This document shows positions 34,184-43,354 of a DNA stretch of 64,000 nucleotides, piece by piece. A model generated the notes under the pieces. The model searched no databases. It was not told the origin of the DNA and saw only the letters and a program-made list of their open reading frames with translations. The position numbers and the translations under genes are program-made. Positions within the stretch are counted from its first letter, which is position 1; each line of letters opens with the position of its first letter. The stretch comes from AWTP1-13 sp963820375 (GTDB lineage Bacteria > Pseudomonadota > Alphaproteobacteria > Rhizobiales > Hyphomicrobiaceae), in NCBI GenBank assembly GCA_963820375.1, contig CAWFZX010000022.1, positions 62,001-126,000 of the forward strand, written 5' to 3'.

Positions 34184-35184
34184 GTCCGCTACTCGAAGTG
34201 CGGGATCTCCAAACCCATTTCTTCACAAGAGATGGCGTGGTGCGCGCGGTCGATGGGGTGTCATTCGATCTCGCCCGTGGCGAGACGCTTGGCATAGTCG
34301 GCGAGTCCGGGTGCGGCAAGTCGGTGACGGCTTTGTCGATCCTGCGGCTCATTGCGCCGGAGAGCGGGCGTATCGTCGGCGGTTCCATTCGCTTCGGCGG
34401 ACGCGAGCTCACCGCGCTCTCGAACGAGGAAATGCGTGAGCTGCGCGGTCGCAACGTCGCGATGATCTTTCAGGAACCGATGACCAGTCTCAACCCCGTG
34501 CTCACTATCGGCACCCAGATCGCCGAGAGTGTGGTGCGGCACCTACGGCTGCCCTGGCGCGCGGCCCGCGAGCGGGCGCGCGAGATGCTCGAATTGGTGC
34601 GCATCGCCGATCCCAAGCAGCGCCTTGGCGAATATCCGCACCAACTGTCCGGTGGCATGCGCCAACGCGTGATGATCGCGATTGCGCTCTGCTGCAACCC
34701 GCAAGTGCTGATTGCCGACGAGCCTACCACCGCGCTCGACGTCACGATCCAGGCACAGATCCTGGATCTCATGCTGGACCTGAAAGAGAAGCTCGGCACC
34801 GCTATCATCCTGATAACCCACGACCTCGGCATCGTCGCAGAGACCTGCGAGCGCGTTTTCGTCATGTATGCCGGCCGCATGGTAGAGCAGGCGCCGGCAG
34901 CCTCCCTATTCGCGCAACCCCGGCACCCCTACACGCGCGGGCTGCTGCAGGCGCTACCGCGCGCCGATAACGGAAGTGATCCGACTGGTGCTCGGCCCCG
35001 CCTCACGGAGATACCGGGCATTGTGCCGGCCCTGACGCAGCCGATTCCTGGCTGCGCTTTCGTCCCGCGCTGCAGCTTTGCTGTCGAGCGGTGTCGTGCA
35101 TCGCCTCCGGCGCTGACGGAGATAGAGGCGTCGCACCTGGTGTCCTGCTGGGAGACTGCCCGTGTGGCCGAGGCAGTGGCATGA
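34180..35184 (+). CDS. Peptide-type ABC ATPase (DppD-like)
   Basis: A 334-residue ATP-binding subunit starting at GTG 34180 inside the previous stop. Walker A is GESGCGKSV (residues ~44-52), the signature LSGGMRQRV, Walker B VLIADEPTTALD, and the switch His in ITHDLGIV. The C-terminal oligopeptide-transporter domain has the Cys pattern PGCAFVPRCSFAVERC, which in relatives binds an iron-sulfur cluster. It energises import together with the next ATPase. Confidence 0.93.
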   Translation: MSPLLEVRDLQTHFFTRDGVVRAVDGVSFDLARGETLGIVGESGCGKSVTALSILRLIAPESGRIVGGSIRFGGRELTALSNEEMRELRGRNVAMIFQEPMTSLNPVLTIGTQIAESVVRHLRLPWRAARERAREMLELVRIADPKQRLGEYPHQLSGGMRQRVMIAIALCCNPQVLIADEPTTALDVTIQAQILDLMLDLKEKLGTAIILITHDLGIVAETCERVFVMYAGRMVEQAPAASLFAQPRHPYTRGLLQALPRADNGSDPTGARPRLTEIPGIVPALTQPIPGCAFVPRCSFAVERCRASPPALTEIEASHLVSCWETARVAEAVA

Positions 35185-36212
35185 GCGCGCCCCTCAGCCT
35201 TGAGGTCGAGGATCTCGTCAAACACTTTCCGGTACGCGCAGGCCTGTTGCAGCGTCAGCGCGGCATAGTGCGGGCGGTGGACCGTGTGAGCTTCTCCATT
35301 TCACGCGGCGAGACCCTGGGCCTCGTCGGCGAGTTGGGCTGCGGCAAGACCACGCTGAGCCGCATGGTGCTGAAGCTGATCGAACCGACGGCCGGCCGAA
35401 TTCGACTTGGCGGAGTCGACGTGACGGGGCTGTCCCCGGGCGCGATGTGGGAGCACCGCCGGCGCGTGCAGATCGTGTTCCAGGACCCTTACTCCTCGCT
35501 CAATCCGCGCCTCTCGGCCGGCACCATTGTCGGCGAGCCGCTGGAGAACTTCCGTCTGGCTACGGGCCACGAGAAGGATCGGCGGGTGGCGGACCTCTTC
35601 ATCCGTGTGGGGTTGAGGCCTGAGAGCATGCGGCGCTTCGCGCACGAGTTCTCTGGCGGACAGCGCCAGCGGCTCGGCATCGCCAAGGCGCTTTCCGTGA
35701 ATCCCGACTTAATCGTGGCCGATGAGCCAGTGTCGGCGCTCGACGTGTCCGTACGGGCGCAGGTGCTGAACCTGATGATTGCCCTGCAGGAGGAGCTCAA
35801 GGTCGCCTACCTGTTCGTCAGCCACGACCTCGCCGTCGTGCGCCACGTGAGCCACCGCATTGCCGTCATGTATCTTGGGCGCATCGTTGAGCTGGCGGAC
35901 AAGCGCGCGCTGTTTGCGCAGCCGCTGCACCCCTACACTGAGGCTCTGCTCGCCGCCGCACCCGTACCCGATCCGGCCCGGCGGCGCACGAAGCGGATAA
36001 TCCTCGAAGGTGACGTACCGAGCCCAATGCGACCGCCGAGCGGCTGCCGTTTCCATACGCGCTGCCCCTATGTCGAGCCCGCGTGTCGGGTCACCGACCC
36101 GCCGCTTCTTGAGGTGGCACCCGGCCACCAAGTGGCGTGCCTCAGGCGGCAAGCAAGCGGCGCCGTTCGGCCACTGACCCGATCGAGCCGGCCGCAGGAT
36201 CGGGCAGGTTAA
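35181..36212 (+). CDS. Peptide-type ABC ATPase (DppF-like)
   Basis: A 343-residue second ATPase. Its ATG at 35181 overlaps the previous stop (ATGA); a longer frame upstream overlaps that gene and is rejected. Walker A reads GELGCGKTT, with Leu where Ser is usual (GESGCGKST); P-loop Gly, Lys and Thr remain. The signature is FSGGQRQRL, Walker B LIVADEPVSALD, switch VSHDLAVV. The C-terminal Cys pattern is SGCRFHTRCPYVEPAC. It is the last gene of the operon. Confidence 0.92.
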   Translation: MSAPLSLEVEDLVKHFPVRAGLLQRQRGIVRAVDRVSFSISRGETLGLVGELGCGKTTLSRMVLKLIEPTAGRIRLGGVDVTGLSPGAMWEHRRRVQIVFQDPYSSLNPRLSAGTIVGEPLENFRLATGHEKDRRVADLFIRVGLRPESMRRFAHEFSGGQRQRLGIAKALSVNPDLIVADEPVSALDVSVRAQVLNLMIALQEELKVAYLFVSHDLAVVRHVSHRIAVMYLGRIVELADKRALFAQPLHPYTEALLAAAPVPDPARRRTKRIILEGDVPSPMRPPSGCRFHTRCPYVEPACRVTDPPLLEVAPGHQVACLRRQASGAVRPLTRSSRPQDRAG

Positions 36213-36500
36213 GGGGCAAACCACTGGCCTAGACGGCGCAAGAGGAGGCTTGCTGGCGCGTCACCACCTCCGCTTGCGGCAATTGCTGCGGGCTCATGGC
36301 AGTTTGTAGCGGAGCGAAGCAGTCGAAGAACCCGTTTCCCTTCGTCGCAGACCGCGGGGTGCGAGCGAACTCAGCGGCCGGGGGTGCTTATTTCTGCACT
36401 GAACAAAACTCAAGTTAGATCAAGGACCTGTGATGACCCGTTCTCGAAGCGCAGCAGCATACTTAAGTGCGGTGCAGCGGGGCTTAGAAGGATGATGATC

Positions 36501-36653
36501 ATGAAGCAGTTGCTAACGTTGTCAGTTTTCGTGTTGACGGTCTTTGCTTCGATCTCAGGGCCTGCGATTGCCGCAGACATCCGCTCCGAGCGGGGTGCCC
36601 CGGGATGGGACGGTCCGAAGGATCCATCGCCTCCTTGGGCTCCCCCCGGCTAG
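36501..36653 (+). CDS. Small secreted protein
   Basis: A 50-residue protein from the ATG at 36501 (two further ATGs at 36492 and 36495; AGAAGGA lies just upstream). Residues 1-24 are a clear Sec signal (KQLLTLSVFVLTVFASISG, cleavage after AIA). The mature part is only ~25 residues, rich in Pro, Gly and Trp (PGWDGPKDPSPPWAPPG). I do not recognise a family. It could be a small periplasmic or secreted peptide. Confidence 0.5.
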   Translation: MKQLLTLSVFVLTVFASISGPAIAADIRSERGAPGWDGPKDPSPPWAPPG

Positions 36654-36980
36654 CTGGGGCCGCAGAGGTCCCTCTGAACTTGGCGCAGTAGCCATTGCAG
36701 GCCTGGCGGCGCACTCGGCTTCGAACGGAAGCACGCCGCTAGGTCTGCCCAGATACCCATCAGGATCGCAGCGGTGCATTTGTGCGCCGGTCAGCTTTTG
36801 TAAGGTTCACCGGTTTTTGTCAAAGGTTTCACCGGTGCAGTCCACGAGGCAAGGTCCCGAACGGCTCCGCCGTGGCTACCGCAAGCCGCCGACGCACGGC
36901 CTTCAGGTCTTCGGCATCGGACCGCCCGCGACGAGCCCACCAGCGCTCGCTCGCGTAGCAGTGCGCTGTGCTTTATTAGC
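36654..36980. other. Intergenic region with a short direct repeat
   Basis: About 330 bases with no gene seen. GGTTCACCGGT and GGTTTCACCGGT occur near 36806-36838, separated by a T-rich stretch, a short near-direct repeat of unknown meaning. Confidence 0.35.
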
Positions 36981-37559
36981 TTACCTCAGCGGTACGCCGG
37001 TCAGTATCTGATGGCCCCAGAACACGAGCAGCGCATACAGCGCGAGCCCGCCGGCAATCGCGGCAACATCTCCCGCTGCGCTGCCGTGCGCTCTGCCCAG
37101 TGGGCCAAAGGCGGCGCGCTGGCTAGCGGAGATCATGTCGTAGACGCCATAGGCGAAGAAGCTGCCGAAGAGGAGCCCTGACGCCAGATCGCCATTGGAG
37201 AGAAGGTGGCCAAACGCCCACAATATCACGGCCGTCAGCATCGGATGGCGGACGGCGGTACGAATGCGCGTTGGGACATAGGCCGCGACCAGGAGGACCA
37301 TTGCTGGAACCATCAACAGCATGGTGATGTGCTTGGTCCAGTAAGGCGGTACCCACAGTTGCGGGTTGCCGCGCGCGAGCCCCTGCATTTGCCCGTAGCC
37401 CAACACGATCAGTAACAGCGCCGCCAATGAGATAAGGGCGAAGAGGCCAGTATAGGGGCCTGATCCAACAGTACCGACAAGACGTGTGCGAAATTCCGGA
37501 AGTGTCGGAATGACATGCGCCGCGAAGAAGAGGGCAATTCCGCCAACGAGCATCCACAT
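36981..37559 (-). CDS. NnrU family membrane protein
   Basis: A 192-residue protein with about five or six membrane segments, matching the NnrU family, which is linked to nitrogen-oxide metabolism and to isoprenoid-like membrane enzymes. Family features: GGIALFFAAHVIPTLPEFR, the cytoplasmic GNPQLWVPPYWTKHITMLLM and RTAVRHPMLTAVILWAFGHLL with its conserved HP and H. ATG 37559 was chosen because AGAGGAG lies ten bases upstream. No nitrite or nitric-oxide reductase genes are near, so a denitrification role cannot be inferred here. Confidence 0.85.
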   Translation of the reverse strand: MWMLVGGIALFFAAHVIPTLPEFRTRLVGTVGSGPYTGLFALISLAALLLIVLGYGQMQGLARGNPQLWVPPYWTKHITMLLMVPAMVLLVAAYVPTRIRTAVRHPMLTAVILWAFGHLLSNGDLASGLLFGSFFAYGVYDMISASQRAAFGPLGRAHGSAAGDVAAIAGGLALYALLVFWGHQILTGVPLR

Positions 37560-37990
37560 CTGCCAACACTCCTCTTGCCTCAACCGAGGCGTCGAGCAAT
37601 TGCCACCGCTTCCCCAGTGCAGCGACCATCAGCAGGCCGAGGCACTCAAGCGCCTGGCCGGTGATGGAAGCTGCCGGGCCATTGCTAGGCAAAGGACGTG
37701 CATCGCCCTACGGTGGCGAGGACTGGCTGGGTAGGGCGCACACACGCGTGGTAGCGGTGTCGGCGACCCTGAGGCATTTCAGCCCAAAACCACGTGCCAC
37801 ATTCCGACTTTACCATCTTTTCGCGACGTGGAACGTGCCGGCTAACGGCAGATGGACCCCAAAAGGGGACTGCCTGGCAAACGCCCATGCCGGAACACTG
37901 TTCCCGCAACGTCCCGATGCCGTATTACAAGCCGACAGGATCACCCAATCCGCATCATGGCTCGCCACCTCCGAGGCGCTCAAACAACCA
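37560..37990. other. Gene-poor stretch
   Basis: About 430 bases upstream of the NnrU gene and downstream of the next minus-strand gene. I see no supported gene or RNA. Confidence 0.4.
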
Positions 37991-38422
37991 TCATCGACCC
38001 GCAGGTGCACTTGTCGGGTCGTCAGCTTGCAGAATCCTCAGTTCCTGTCCCAGTATTGCCAACTCCGCTTTGTGCCTCTCAATCGCGGCTCGGAGGGATG
38101 TCGCCGCATCACGAATGCGAGCCTCCTTCTCCTCTTCCGATTGACCTCCAGACGACGCTCTAATTTCGCTGATTAGCGTCGCTGCCGCCCGTTCTTCGTC
38201 GGTCAGCTCATGGAAGTTGGCAAGTGAAAGGTAAGCATTTCTCAAAAAGGTCCGTTTGTCTTCCTCTTCTATCGTCTTGATGCAGTGACGAAGGACGAAC
38301 TTGATCAGATCTTTGGGGTAACCAAGCTCTGCTGCATCACAAACGCTGCTCTGATCGAGCCTATTGAGCGCGCCAAGATAGCTATCGAGCACATCACGTG
38401 CGTCATATTCCGCAACGCTCAT
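37991..38422 (-). CDS. Hypothetical protein, helical
   Basis: A 143-residue soluble protein I do not recognise. It looks genuinely coding: balanced charged residues, no low-complexity artefacts, and a long helical second half (residues ~75-130, with EEEKEARIRDAATSLRAAIE and KAELAILGQELRIL) that probably forms a coiled coil. The first half is also helical with VLRHCIKTIEEEDKRTFLRN. No signal peptide or membrane segment. It stands alone between gene-poor stretches. Confidence 0.65.
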   Translation of the reverse strand: MSVAEYDARDVLDSYLGALNRLDQSSVCDAAELGYPKDLIKFVLRHCIKTIEEEDKRTFLRNAYLSLANFHELTDEERAAATLISEIRASSGGQSEEEKEARIRDAATSLRAAIERHKAELAILGQELRILQADDPTSAPAGR

Positions 38423-39014
38423 CCTGCACTCGACGTCATGTTCGGTAAGGGGGAGGACTCCATCGGAGCCGTTTGATCCTCCCGGATATTAGCTCCATGC
38501 AATGCGCCGTAGGTAGATGACGACACTGCACCTGTGGACAATCGCTCCTCATCGCACCGACCAGCGGGACGCTCTATCTGGACGAGGCCATGTCTTTGGC
38601 TGTCCAGGCCGACACCGAATATGCGGCAACCGACAACGCATTGACCCTCTACGTCAAGCCCGATCCGGGTTTCAGCGCACGAAACCGCCACGCAAACCCA
38701 CGGCGGCTCAGCCACGAACGGCCAAACCGATATCGATGACCAAGTTGGCTAATGCGGCGCGCCAGCCTTGCAGCGATGGAAGGGTTGCAAGAGCAGGGAG
38801 TGCTTACAAGTCATCAGCATCGCCTGTACCGTGGCACTTGGGGCAACGATTTACCCTGTTCTGCGCTCAGCACATGAACTGCTTCGCGCGTCCAGGGAAT
38901 GCTCAGAACGCATCACACAACTCGCTTGTCGGACTCTAATAGGTCCAACATGAAGGTCATTTGCGGGGACTTTGACGATCGCGTTGTCGCTCTGCTCCGG
39001 TATCACCTTGCGGT
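38423..39014. other. Gene-poor stretch
   Basis: Nearly 600 bases with no recognised gene. One plus-strand frame around 38525-38723 reads smoothly for about 60 codons (LLIAPTSGTLYLDEAMSL, then ALTLYVKPDPGF) without a start or a family I know; it may be another remnant. Confidence 0.35.
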
Positions 39015-39197
39015 ATGCATGAATATTCGCCGCCGGGGAGTGTCTTCGCACTGGATCAGACTGGTCTGCAAGCGTTTGATATCAGCTTCTACACGGCCTG
39101 GCAGGACGGCGAGCCGCTTGGCATGGGCGCTTTGAAGGAACTTGATCCCTCGACCGGCGAGATCAAGTCATCTTCGCAAGGGCTCGGGCGCTGGAAG
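39015..39197 (+). pseudogene. GNAT acetyltransferase, N-terminal half
   Basis: From the ATG at 39015 the frame encodes the first half of a GNAT N-acetyltransferase: a hydrophobic DISFYTAWQDGEPLGMGALKELD strand region (first 20: DISFYTAWQDGEPLGMGALK) followed by STGEIKS and, after a short deletion, SQGLGRW, which corresponds to the acetyl-CoA pyrophosphate loop QxxGxG/A. It then breaks; the remaining half lies inverted immediately downstream. Confidence 0.75.
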
Positions 39198-39202
39198 GCG
39201 GT

Positions 39203-39388
39203 CAGATCCAGATGGCGGAACTGATTGAACCCTGTCGCCCCGCTACCGCCGAACGCCTCGCCTTTCACGAAGCCACGCTTGCGGTAAAGGTCGACCGCAG
39301 GGTCAAATGATCGGCCTGTTTCGGTCTCGAGGCTGATGTGGCGGTAGCCGCGGCTCCGAGCGACCTTGAGCAAGTGGTCGAGGATGGC
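39203..39388 (-). pseudogene. GNAT acetyltransferase, C-terminal half, inverted
   Basis: The minus strand from ~39388 to 39203 reads AILDHLLKVARSRGYRHISL, LETETGRSFDPAVDLYRKRG and FVKGEAFGG...FNQFRHLDL, the exact continuation expected after the GLGR of the plus-strand half. So about 190 bases holding the C-terminal part of one GNAT gene have been flipped relative to its N-terminal part. Neither half can be functional. Confidence 0.75.
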
Positions 39389-39758
39389 ACGGCATGGCAA
39401 GCTTTCGACCCACGTCGTACTTGGGAGCGCGCAACGCCACAGATCGCGCAGCAATCAGGGCAGCTAGTTACAAAGCACTGCGCGAAAGGGTTCGACACTA
39501 ATTGCGGGTATGCATAGGCCTTACGCGGCTTGCGACCATTTCGGCGAAGGTAACCAATTTCACACGTTCGATAGTCTCCACAGCTTATCAACAAATGGAT
39601 CACGCACCTCCGGTTGACGACGCTGCACGTCAAAACGCAATCATCGCCAAAGCTCTTGTGGGCGGTGTCGCACTTGGGGAAGCGTGGTGATCTTGGGGGG
39701 CACCTAGCCAAACTATTTGGCAGATGTCTGCTTGGAACGAAGGAGCGGGGAAACAGAG
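39389..39758. other. Gene-poor stretch
   Basis: About 370 bases without a supported gene; a GCGGGG-rich purine tract just before 39759 serves the next gene. Confidence 0.35.
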
Positions 39759-40226
39759 ATGACGAGTAGTGCATTCGATTTACGCGACCATCTTGGTAAG
39801 CAGCTATCCAATTTGGCGGAGCTTAAGAAGCGCCATCCGCATCAGGCGGAAACAAACATCGTCGATATCAACGATAGGCTGCCGCTGCACTTAGACATGG
39901 TGGTATCGGATTTCTTGGCGCAAGCAGTCGATGCCTCGAGGAAGGCCGGTGCCTCGGATCACAGGATTTTCAAGCGCATGGCGGAGGTGGCTGCAAGTGT
40001 GCTCGACGATCCGATGCGGCCTGAACCCTCGCCTGGTGGCCCCGAGGAAGCTCTACGCTTTTTCAAGATGCTCGCCCCGGCCTTCTTCGATCTTGGGTTG
40101 GCTCCTTTACACATGGCCGCTGTCCTCCGTTATTTTGCTGCCGCAATGTCGGGCGAGATCGAAGCAAAGGGCATGATTGAAGAGGCGATGGCACTTGTTG
40201 CGGCCAATCGACGAAGTCCGGGTTAA
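39759..40226 (+). CDS. Hypothetical protein
   Basis: A 155-residue soluble protein not recognised by me. The ATG at 39759 is preceded by AAGGAGCGGGG; a TTG further upstream is less likely. The composition is that of a real globular helical protein: LGKQLSNLAELKKRHPHQAE near the start, and a helical region ALRFFKMLAPAFFDLGLAPL near residues 95-115. No signal peptide or membrane anchor. It lies alone next to the inverted GNAT fragments. Confidence 0.6.
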   Translation: MTSSAFDLRDHLGKQLSNLAELKKRHPHQAETNIVDINDRLPLHLDMVVSDFLAQAVDASRKAGASDHRIFKRMAEVAASVLDDPMRPEPSPGGPEEALRFFKMLAPAFFDLGLAPLHMAAVLRYFAAAMSGEIEAKGMIEEAMALVAANRRSPG

Positions 40227-40609
40227 CCGGTTACGGGCCACGGGCAGACTTTGGGCTTGTTTACAGTAGAGATCTCGTCGATCGATCAGTTTATAGGATT
40301 CGAGGGGCTATTCGCCGGCGCGCGCAGCCGTCAAGAGCGAGATGGCCGGCGCAACGGCCTAGAAACCGTTCTCGCGCAATTGCGCCAATAGGTGAAGACC
40401 TCCGCCTACCACTGCTTGGTCAGCGACAGGCGAAACGATCCGCTCCTCGGACGCCACGCCACAACCGCCGCGCCATGGGCAACTACCAGTGATCATCTGG
40501 CGGCACGGTGTCGTTGCAGGAGATCCAAGTCGGCTTGAGGCACACGACGGCTTCGGCACCGCAGCAAGTGAGTTTGTTGACGCAACAAGCGTGTCGTGGG
40601 CATGCACCG
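40227..40609. other. Gene-poor stretch
   Basis: About 380 bases between convergent genes. A Cys-containing minus-strand frame (40359-40607) is open but lacks any family resemblance. No terminator could be picked with confidence. Confidence 0.35.
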
Positions 40610-43354
40610 TCAGAACTTCACTTTGACCCCGCCATACACGGCCAGGGGCGCCGCGGGGGTAATGGTGCGTGGGTTTTCGAGCAGCGTGCCGTTGCGGCCG
40701 ACGCCGACGGGGTCGCCCGCCACCGTGCGCAAGGCCTCGGGGTCGAAGTAGGTGCCGAAGGTTGCATAGTCCTTGCTGAACAGGTTCTTCACCAAGCCGT
40801 ACACCTCGACGGTGTCGGTCACTTTGTAGCCGGTCCGCAGGTTGACCACGGCATAGCCCGGCAGCGGCAGATCATCGTTGCCTTCATCGCCGCGGAAGAA
40901 TTGGTTCGACATCGCAACGACGTCGCCGCCGACCCGCCAGTGTGGGGTGACCCAATAGTCAAAGCCGAGCTTGAAGCGGTGGCGTGGAATGCCGGGAATC
41001 TGATCGCCAGGTTGCACCCTGGCACAGTTCGGCACCTCATCCTCCGGGTCCTCCGGCACAAAAGCACTGCAAGCGACCCCGACGGGCGCATCCGGGGAGG
41101 CGATCTCCAGCGCGTTGCGGAAGGTGGCGTTCACCAGCGCATAGCTCGCATACAGGAAGAGCCGGTCGGAGCGGTAGTTGACGGCAGCCTCGAGGCCTTC
41201 GCGCAGCGTCTCGCCGCCGTTGATGAAAAAGCCGCGGCCCTGGATCGGACTGGCAACCGTCAGAATGTCGTCGCTCAACAGGGTCCGGAAATAGCCCAGG
41301 CTCCAACCAATGCTGTTGGTCCGCGGCGCACCCAGCGCGTCTCGGCCGGCGTAGCCGGCGGCAAATTCGCCTCTGAGACCCGCCTCGATCGTGCGGCCCA
41401 CGACCTGCTGCAGGGGTGGGTCGGAAACCAGAAAATTCTCGAGCAGGCATGGCCGTGCCGGATCGGCGCAGGCCAGCTCCGCCGGCGTCGGTGCCCGATT
41501 GGATTCGGAATAGCCGACGTAGGCCGTCACACCCGGCAGCAGTTTGTACGTTGCGCCTAGCATGGGATTGAAGCGCTGGAAGGTGTGATCGCCGTTGAGG
41601 TCGTCGCCGAGCTGGTCCTCGAGCTTGATGTTGGCGAGATTGAAGCGCCCCCCGAGCGTGAAGGCCAAACGGTCCGTCACGTCCAGCGTGTTCATGAAAT
41701 AGAGGCCATAGTAATGGGTGCGGACCAGGAGATCGACCGGCGTCACTTCCACGTCGCCTTCGTCGAGATCGGGATTGAGCGACTGATCGATGATGATGCC
41801 AAGCCCGGAGACGACGAGCGTGCGCGGATCGAGCACGCCCAGCTCACTTTGCGACTTCACACCGGCGCGGCCGACATCAATGCTGGCGCCGACCAGCAAT
41901 TGGTTGGGTCGGTTGAACAGGTGCGCCTTGCTGACGGCCTGCAGCGTCCCGCCGTAAGAAGAGGAGTTCACGGCCACGCGGTCGTTGCCGCCAAGAACGC
42001 TCGCATCGCCATTGGGCAAGCCGGCGATCGGCACATTGACGATCGCACCATTGGCGCGACGGCCGAACAGCACGTCGTCCGGCTCCTCGAAACACAGCAA
42101 GCCCGCATTCGCGCCGGCCGGATCGCAGGCGATCGCCTCCGACACGTTGCCGTCGGGACGCTTCTGGTTGAAGGAACGGTAGTAGCTGTTGCCGGAGATC
42201 TTGAGTGTATCGGTGACAGCGACCGAGCCGGTCAAGTTCACCATCTGCATGCGGTTGTCGAAAGACTGCGGCGAGGTGAAGACATTGGCGCGGCGCTCAT
42301 CGACGAGTTCGAGCGGTGTCGGCCCCACCACCCCTAGAAACGTGTCGGCAAAGGTGTAACTGAGATGGTACTCCTTGCCGGCACCCTTGACGCCAATGTC
42401 GGCGTAGAGCCGCTTGGCCTCTGCCGGTGACAGGTCGCGCCAGCCGGTTTCGTCTATCCACTCGCCCGCGACATACGTTGCCCAGTTACCCCACTTCTGG
42501 CCGGTCTCGGCGGCAATCTCTTTGTGCCCGAACGAGCCGAAGCGGCTATCGATGGTGGTGCCCTGGAAGCTGAAGCCGTCCTTCATGAGGACATTGACCG
42601 AGCCGCCCAAGGCATTGAGCCCGTAGACGGGATTGTTGCCCATCACGACGATGTCGGCGATGGCAATCTGCGGGATCAGGTCCCAGTTCATGCTATCGCC
42701 GAACACCTCGTTCATGCGCACGCCATTCTGGTAGATGGCAAGCCCCTGCGGTGTGCCGTTGAGAGGAGAGGCACTGAAGCCGCGGTACTGCAGATCGGCG
42801 GCAAGAGGATTGCCGAGCGCTTCGTTGATGCTGGCACCGGGAACGTAAGTGTTGACCGTGTCGGCGACCGAATTTGAATGCAGGCGCTCAATCTGGGGCG
42901 ATGTGACGATGCTGATGCCGGCCGGCACTTTGTCGACCGGCAGCTCGCTGCCACCGACGGGCGACATGCGCACCTCGAACGTGCCGGCCCAGGCCGGCGG
43001 ACTTGGCGGAGGGGTCGCGGCGACGAGCGGCACCGCAGCCGGCGCCGGCAGCGCCTTGGGGGGCGCCGGAGGCGGCCGCTGCGCCTTCTGCTTGGGAGCG
43101 ACCACCTCAATTTTTGGCAGAACCGGGGCCTTCTCGGCTGACGGTGCGGTTTGCGGTGGCGGGACGTCTTTTTTCTTGGGCGGTGCGACGACCTGCATTT
43201 TCGGCAGGGTCGGGCTCTTCTCGACGGGCGGTGCCGTCTGGGGAGGCTGTGGGTCTTGAGACGTCTCGCTGGGGGCCTGCACCTGCCCAAGAGCCACGTT
43301 AGCCAGGATCACGCAGCCGACAATCACCACCACGCAACGCCTGGAAATCGTCAT
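40610..43354 (-). CDS. TonB-dependent outer-membrane receptor
   Basis: A 914-residue TonB-dependent receptor, ending in a beta-strand with terminal Phe (YGGVKVKF). GGAGGGAAT precedes the ATG. Residues 1-23 are a signal peptide. A Pro-rich linker (24-115) carries two copies of a ~28-residue segment, each with a TonB-box-like MQVVAP / IEVVAP. The plug domain follows (PAGISIVTSPQIERL, NPLAADLQYRGFSASPLNGT, NPVYGLNALGGSVNVLMKDG), then a 22-strand-type barrel with an extracellular loop bearing several Cys pairs (ACDPAGANAGLLCFEE, ACADPARPCLLE, VACSAF...NCARV). The ligand may be an iron chelate or another large solute; no siderophore genes are near. It is a single gene with a 450-base upstream region. 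Confidence 0.92.
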   Translation of the reverse strand: MTISRRCVVVIVGCVILANVALGQVQAPSETSQDPQPPQTAPPVEKSPTLPKMQVVAPPKKKDVPPPQTAPSAEKAPVLPKIEVVAPKQKAQRPPPAPPKALPAPAAVPLVAATPPPSPPAWAGTFEVRMSPVGGSELPVDKVPAGISIVTSPQIERLHSNSVADTVNTYVPGASINEALGNPLAADLQYRGFSASPLNGTPQGLAIYQNGVRMNEVFGDSMNWDLIPQIAIADIVVMGNNPVYGLNALGGSVNVLMKDGFSFQGTTIDSRFGSFGHKEIAAETGQKWGNWATYVAGEWIDETGWRDLSPAEAKRLYADIGVKGAGKEYHLSYTFADTFLGVVGPTPLELVDERRANVFTSPQSFDNRMQMVNLTGSVAVTDTLKISGNSYYRSFNQKRPDGNVSEAIACDPAGANAGLLCFEEPDDVLFGRRANGAIVNVPIAGLPNGDASVLGGNDRVAVNSSSYGGTLQAVSKAHLFNRPNQLLVGASIDVGRAGVKSQSELGVLDPRTLVVSGLGIIIDQSLNPDLDEGDVEVTPVDLLVRTHYYGLYFMNTLDVTDRLAFTLGGRFNLANIKLEDQLGDDLNGDHTFQRFNPMLGATYKLLPGVTAYVGYSESNRAPTPAELACADPARPCLLENFLVSDPPLQQVVGRTIEAGLRGEFAAGYAGRDALGAPRTNSIGWSLGYFRTLLSDDILTVASPIQGRGFFINGGETLREGLEAAVNYRSDRLFLYASYALVNATFRNALEIASPDAPVGVACSAFVPEDPEDEVPNCARVQPGDQIPGIPRHRFKLGFDYWVTPHWRVGGDVVAMSNQFFRGDEGNDDLPLPGYAVVNLRTGYKVTDTVEVYGLVKNLFSKDYATFGTYFDPEALRTVAGDPVGVGRNGTLLENPRTITPAAPLAVYGGVKVKF
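43076..43246 (-). repeat. Coding tandem repeat in the TonB receptor linker
   Basis: Residues ~37-64 and ~66-93 of the receptor are near-copies: PPQTAPPVEKSPTLPK + MQVVAP + KKKDV, then PPQTAPSAEKAPVLPK + IEVVAP + KQKAQR. Each copy ends in a TonB-box-like hexapeptide followed by a Lys-rich patch. Confidence 0.75.
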
